Position numbers and translations under genes: made by a program
DNA from: Litorivivens sp041625575
GTDB taxonomy: Bacteria; Pseudomonadota; Gammaproteobacteria; Pseudomonadales; Spongiibacteraceae
Assembly (NCBI GenBank): GCA_041625575.1
Contig: JBFJTG010000010.1
Span: 1 to 54,661, forward strand
Direction: 5' to 3'
Length of the DNA: 54,661 nucleotides
Notes under the pieces: generated by a model
Databases searched by the model: none
What the model was told of the DNA's origin: nothing
Seen by the model: only the letters and a program-made list of their open reading frames with translations
Shown here: in pieces, positions 52,828-54,661 of the stretch
How positions within the stretch are numbered: the stretch's first letter is position 1
How the letters are laid out: every line of letters begins with the position of its first letter

Positions 52828-53568
52828 TTATTTACCCTTGAAAACAACATTTGCGAGCTGTTGTGCAGGCATATAGCCGGGAATCAATTCCCCACGTTCG
52901 GTAACAATAGCCGGCGTACCATTTACGCCCATTTCACTACCCAGCATATACTGATCTGCGACGGGATTTTTGCACGTGGCGGTTTTTATATCCTGATTAC
53001 TTTTAAGCGCAGTTAGAGCGCTACGCGGATCGTCCGAGCACCAGGCCGATACCATTTTTGGCGTTGTACGCGCCTGTGCGCCGCGCGGAAAGTCACGCGG
53101 ATAGGCCAGGTAGCGCACCTCGATTCCCAGCTTGTTCAATTCCGGTACTTCGTTGTGCAGCTTTCGACAATAGCCGCAGTCCACATCGGTAAAAACATAA
53201 ACCGCGCCCTTTTGCTTGCCCACTGCAGGAAAAACAATCATGTCTTCGGATTTCACGTCCGTCATGCGTTTTTTGCGAACCTGCTCGCGTCCGCGCTCGG
53301 CGATATTGACGAATCCACCCGGTGCCAGTTCAAAAAGATCACCGGTGAGAAAATACTTTCCATCTTCAGTCGCATAGACCGTCGGTCCGTCTTTCAGCGT
53401 GACTTCGTACATACCTTTGACGGTACTGGGTTTAACCGAACTCACCTGGATATCAGGACGACTCTTTTGAAAGTTCTGGCGGATGACTTCAATCGGCGTA
53501 GCCGCTTGCGCACCTAAAGCGATGAGAGCGGCGCCAATAACGGCGAGCCGGGAAATTGTATGCAACAT
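52828..53568 (-). CDS. dsbC: Thiol:disulfide interchange protein DsbC
   Basis: DsbC is the periplasmic disulfide isomerase. The 246-residue protein has a Sec signal peptide (MLHTISRLAVIGAALIALGA, cleavage near AQA), an N-terminal dimerisation domain (about 24-85), and a thioredoxin domain with the active site CGYC (Cys131, Cys134) and the cis-proline in VNGTPAIV. A second cysteine pair (CSDD...TCKN) is also present. It lies between xerD and alaC, 71 bases after xerD. Confidence 0.96.
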   Translation of the reverse strand: MLHTISRLAVIGAALIALGAQAATPIEVIRQNFQKSRPDIQVSSVKPSTVKGMYEVTLKDGPTVYATEDGKYFLTGDLFELAPGGFVNIAERGREQVRKKRMTDVKSEDMIVFPAVGKQKGAVYVFTDVDCGYCRKLHNEVPELNKLGIEVRYLAYPRDFPRGAQARTTPKMVSAWCSDDPRSALTALKSNQDIKTATCKNPVADQYMLGSEMGVNGTPAIVTERGELIPGYMPAQQLANVVFKGK

Positions 53569-53639
53569 GAAAGTGCCCTTGATTGCTGTATGTCAGTTTT
53601 GAAAGCGCGGAGCAGGAACAGTTCCCTGATCACTGGGAA

Positions 53640-54536
53640 TTAGCCGCGGGGGTGATGCTGCTGATGCAATTGCTTCATTCGCTCTCGTGCCACGTGAGTG
53701 TATATCTGTGTGGTGCTGAGGTCACTATGCCCGAGCAATAATTGCACTACGCGTAAATCGGCGCCATGGTTAATCAGATGTGTAGCGAAGGCGTGGCGCA
53801 GGGTATGGGGCGATATTTCCGCCTGTATGGCAGCACGCAAAGCATAGTGTTTGATGCGGTGCCAAAAGGTTTGCCGGGTCATCTGGGTGCCCCGCCTGCT
53901 GGGAAATAGCACATCGGCTCCGGCGGCGGCGAGTAATTCCGGACGCCCTTCCTGCATGTAGCGTTGCAACCAATAGAGGGCCTCCTCGCCCATGGGAACC
54001 AATCGCTCCTTCCTACCTTTACCCAGCACTTTGATAACGCCCTGATTCATGCTGAGCTGATGGACGCGCAAGCCGATTAATTCGGATACCCGCAAGCCAG
54101 AGGCGTACAAAAGCTCCAGCATAGCCTTATCGCGCAATTCTATCGGCAGCGAGGTATCGGGCTGGGCCAGCAGGAGATCAACATCGTCTTCGCTGAGCGT
54201 TTTGGGCAGCGAGCGGCCCAGACGGGGGGAATCAATATTCAGGGTCGGGTCGACTGCGATTCGGTTTTCGCGCAGCAAGTAACGATAGAAGCCTCGCAAA
54301 CAGGACAGCATGCGCGCGGAACTGCGAGTTGACTGGCCTCGACTTGCCAGGGTTCCAAGCCACTCAAGCACATCGGACTTCTGGGCACGGAGCACTTCAA
54401 TACCGCGCGGCTGCAACCATTTAGCATAGAGCGTAAGGTCGCGGCGGTAGGAACTCAGGGTATTGTCGCTCAAACCTTTTTCCAGCCAGATGGCATCCAG
54501 AAACTGGTCTATGACGGGGGCTGAAAAGTCGCTCAT
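53640..54536 (-). CDS. xerD: Tyrosine recombinase XerD
   Basis: XerD, with XerC, resolves chromosome dimers at dif. From ATG 54536 the protein is 298 residues, the same as E. coli XerD, and the catalytic residues fall at corresponding positions: Arg149 (SGLRVSEL), Lys173 (GKGRKERL), His244 and Arg247 (PHTLRHAFATH), His270 (GHSDLSTTQ) and Tyr279 (QIYTHV). An in-frame extension to 54635 has no support from homology. It heads the xerD-dsbC run. Confidence 0.96.
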   Translation of the reverse strand: MSDFSAPVIDQFLDAIWLEKGLSDNTLSSYRRDLTLYAKWLQPRGIEVLRAQKSDVLEWLGTLASRGQSTRSSARMLSCLRGFYRYLLRENRIAVDPTLNIDSPRLGRSLPKTLSEDDVDLLLAQPDTSLPIELRDKAMLELLYASGLRVSELIGLRVHQLSMNQGVIKVLGKGRKERLVPMGEEALYWLQRYMQEGRPELLAAAGADVLFPSRRGTQMTRQTFWHRIKHYALRAAIQAEISPHTLRHAFATHLINHGADLRVVQLLLGHSDLSTTQIYTHVARERMKQLHQQHHPRG

Positions 54537-54634
54537 GGCTAGCAGTTTAGCACGACCCTTACTGAGGGGCCGAGCGACGTCGGCCGAACTGTAGTAGGCC
54601 GGAGCCGAAAACAGCACTTTCAATCTACAACGCA

Positions 54635-54658
54635 AAAAGGCAGCCTAGGCTGCCTTTT
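54635..54658. terminator. Intrinsic bidirectional terminator at the right edge
   Basis: GGCAGC and GCTGCC arms around CTAG are flanked by A-runs on the left and T-runs on the right, so a terminator forms on either strand. Because xerD starts just to its left, it most likely ends a minus-strand transcript from beyond the window. Confidence 0.75.
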
Positions 54659-54661
54659 CGA

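Noticed and set aside
54537..54635. 33-residue N-terminal extension of xerD
   Set aside because: ATG 54536 gives exactly the E. coli length and catalytic residue numbering; the extension resembles nothing.
1..54661. CRISPR arrays, tRNA or rRNA genes, insertion sequences, prophage or defence clusters
   Set aside because: No evenly spaced direct repeats, cloverleaf-like stretches, transposase or phage genes were seen; the intergenic gaps are nearly all under 310 bases.

Overview
The window is a housekeeping stretch of a gammaproteobacterial chromosome. Protein sequences and gene order resemble Pseudomonas, and the best guess is a marine relative in or near the Cellvibrionales; that placement is inference from motifs and remembered synteny, with no search run. 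Composition looks even, in the low-to-mid 50s % GC by eye, except for one AT-richer gene at 37.6-38.4 kb. No tRNA, rRNA, insertion sequence, prophage or CRISPR array was seen.

Layout. (1) 1-9643, minus strand, transcribed gyrA-serC-pheA-hisC-tyrA-aroA-cmk-rpsA: DNA gyrase subunit A, then serine and aromatic amino-acid synthesis, then CMP kinase and ribosomal protein S1 (cut by the left edge). (2) 9949-13428, plus strand: mtaD-ubiG-mupP-yciK, tightly packed. (3) 13467-19257, minus: an RND efflux pump pair followed by pyrD and a GNAT acetyltransferase. (4) cysH and an aldehyde dehydrogenase, each preceded by an inverted repeat that could be an operator. (5) 22040-28526: pepN, a DUF2797 protein, a YeaC-like protein, a GlpG-type rhomboid and nadK on minus, and a DUF1853 gene divergent from nadK. 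(6) 28545-31339: secD-secF without yajC. (7) 31498-41723: purL, mltF, tadA, an accessory methyltransferase, guaA and guaB. (8) 41840-46637: xseA, a Crp/Fnr regulator, lysS and prfB with its programmed +1 frameshift. (9) 46797-54536: recJ, thrC, hom, alaC, dsbC and xerD, with a terminator at the right edge.

How the genes work together. The first block carries chorismate to phenylalanine and tyrosine (pheA, tyrA, hisC) and makes chorismate's precursor (aroA). The later blocks supply purines (purL, guaB, guaA), pyrimidine precursors (pyrD, cmk), threonine and alanine (hom, thrC, alaC), and translation, secretion and DNA maintenance functions.

The most unusual observation is in pheA. The bifunctional chorismate mutase/prephenate dehydratase frame is uninterrupted apart from one in-frame TAG inside the mutase domain. 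The TAG sits in the loop of a small hairpin and lies within an insertion of about 12 codons. TAG is an ordinary stop elsewhere in the window. Also notable are two REPIN-like paired hairpins inside operons, class II type EPSP synthase motifs in aroA, separate tyrA and aroA genes where Pseudomonas has a fusion, three TTG start codons, a possible GIY-YIG-like core in the DUF2797 protein, and an apparent terminator between guaB and guaA. I see no multi-gene system here that is plainly new.
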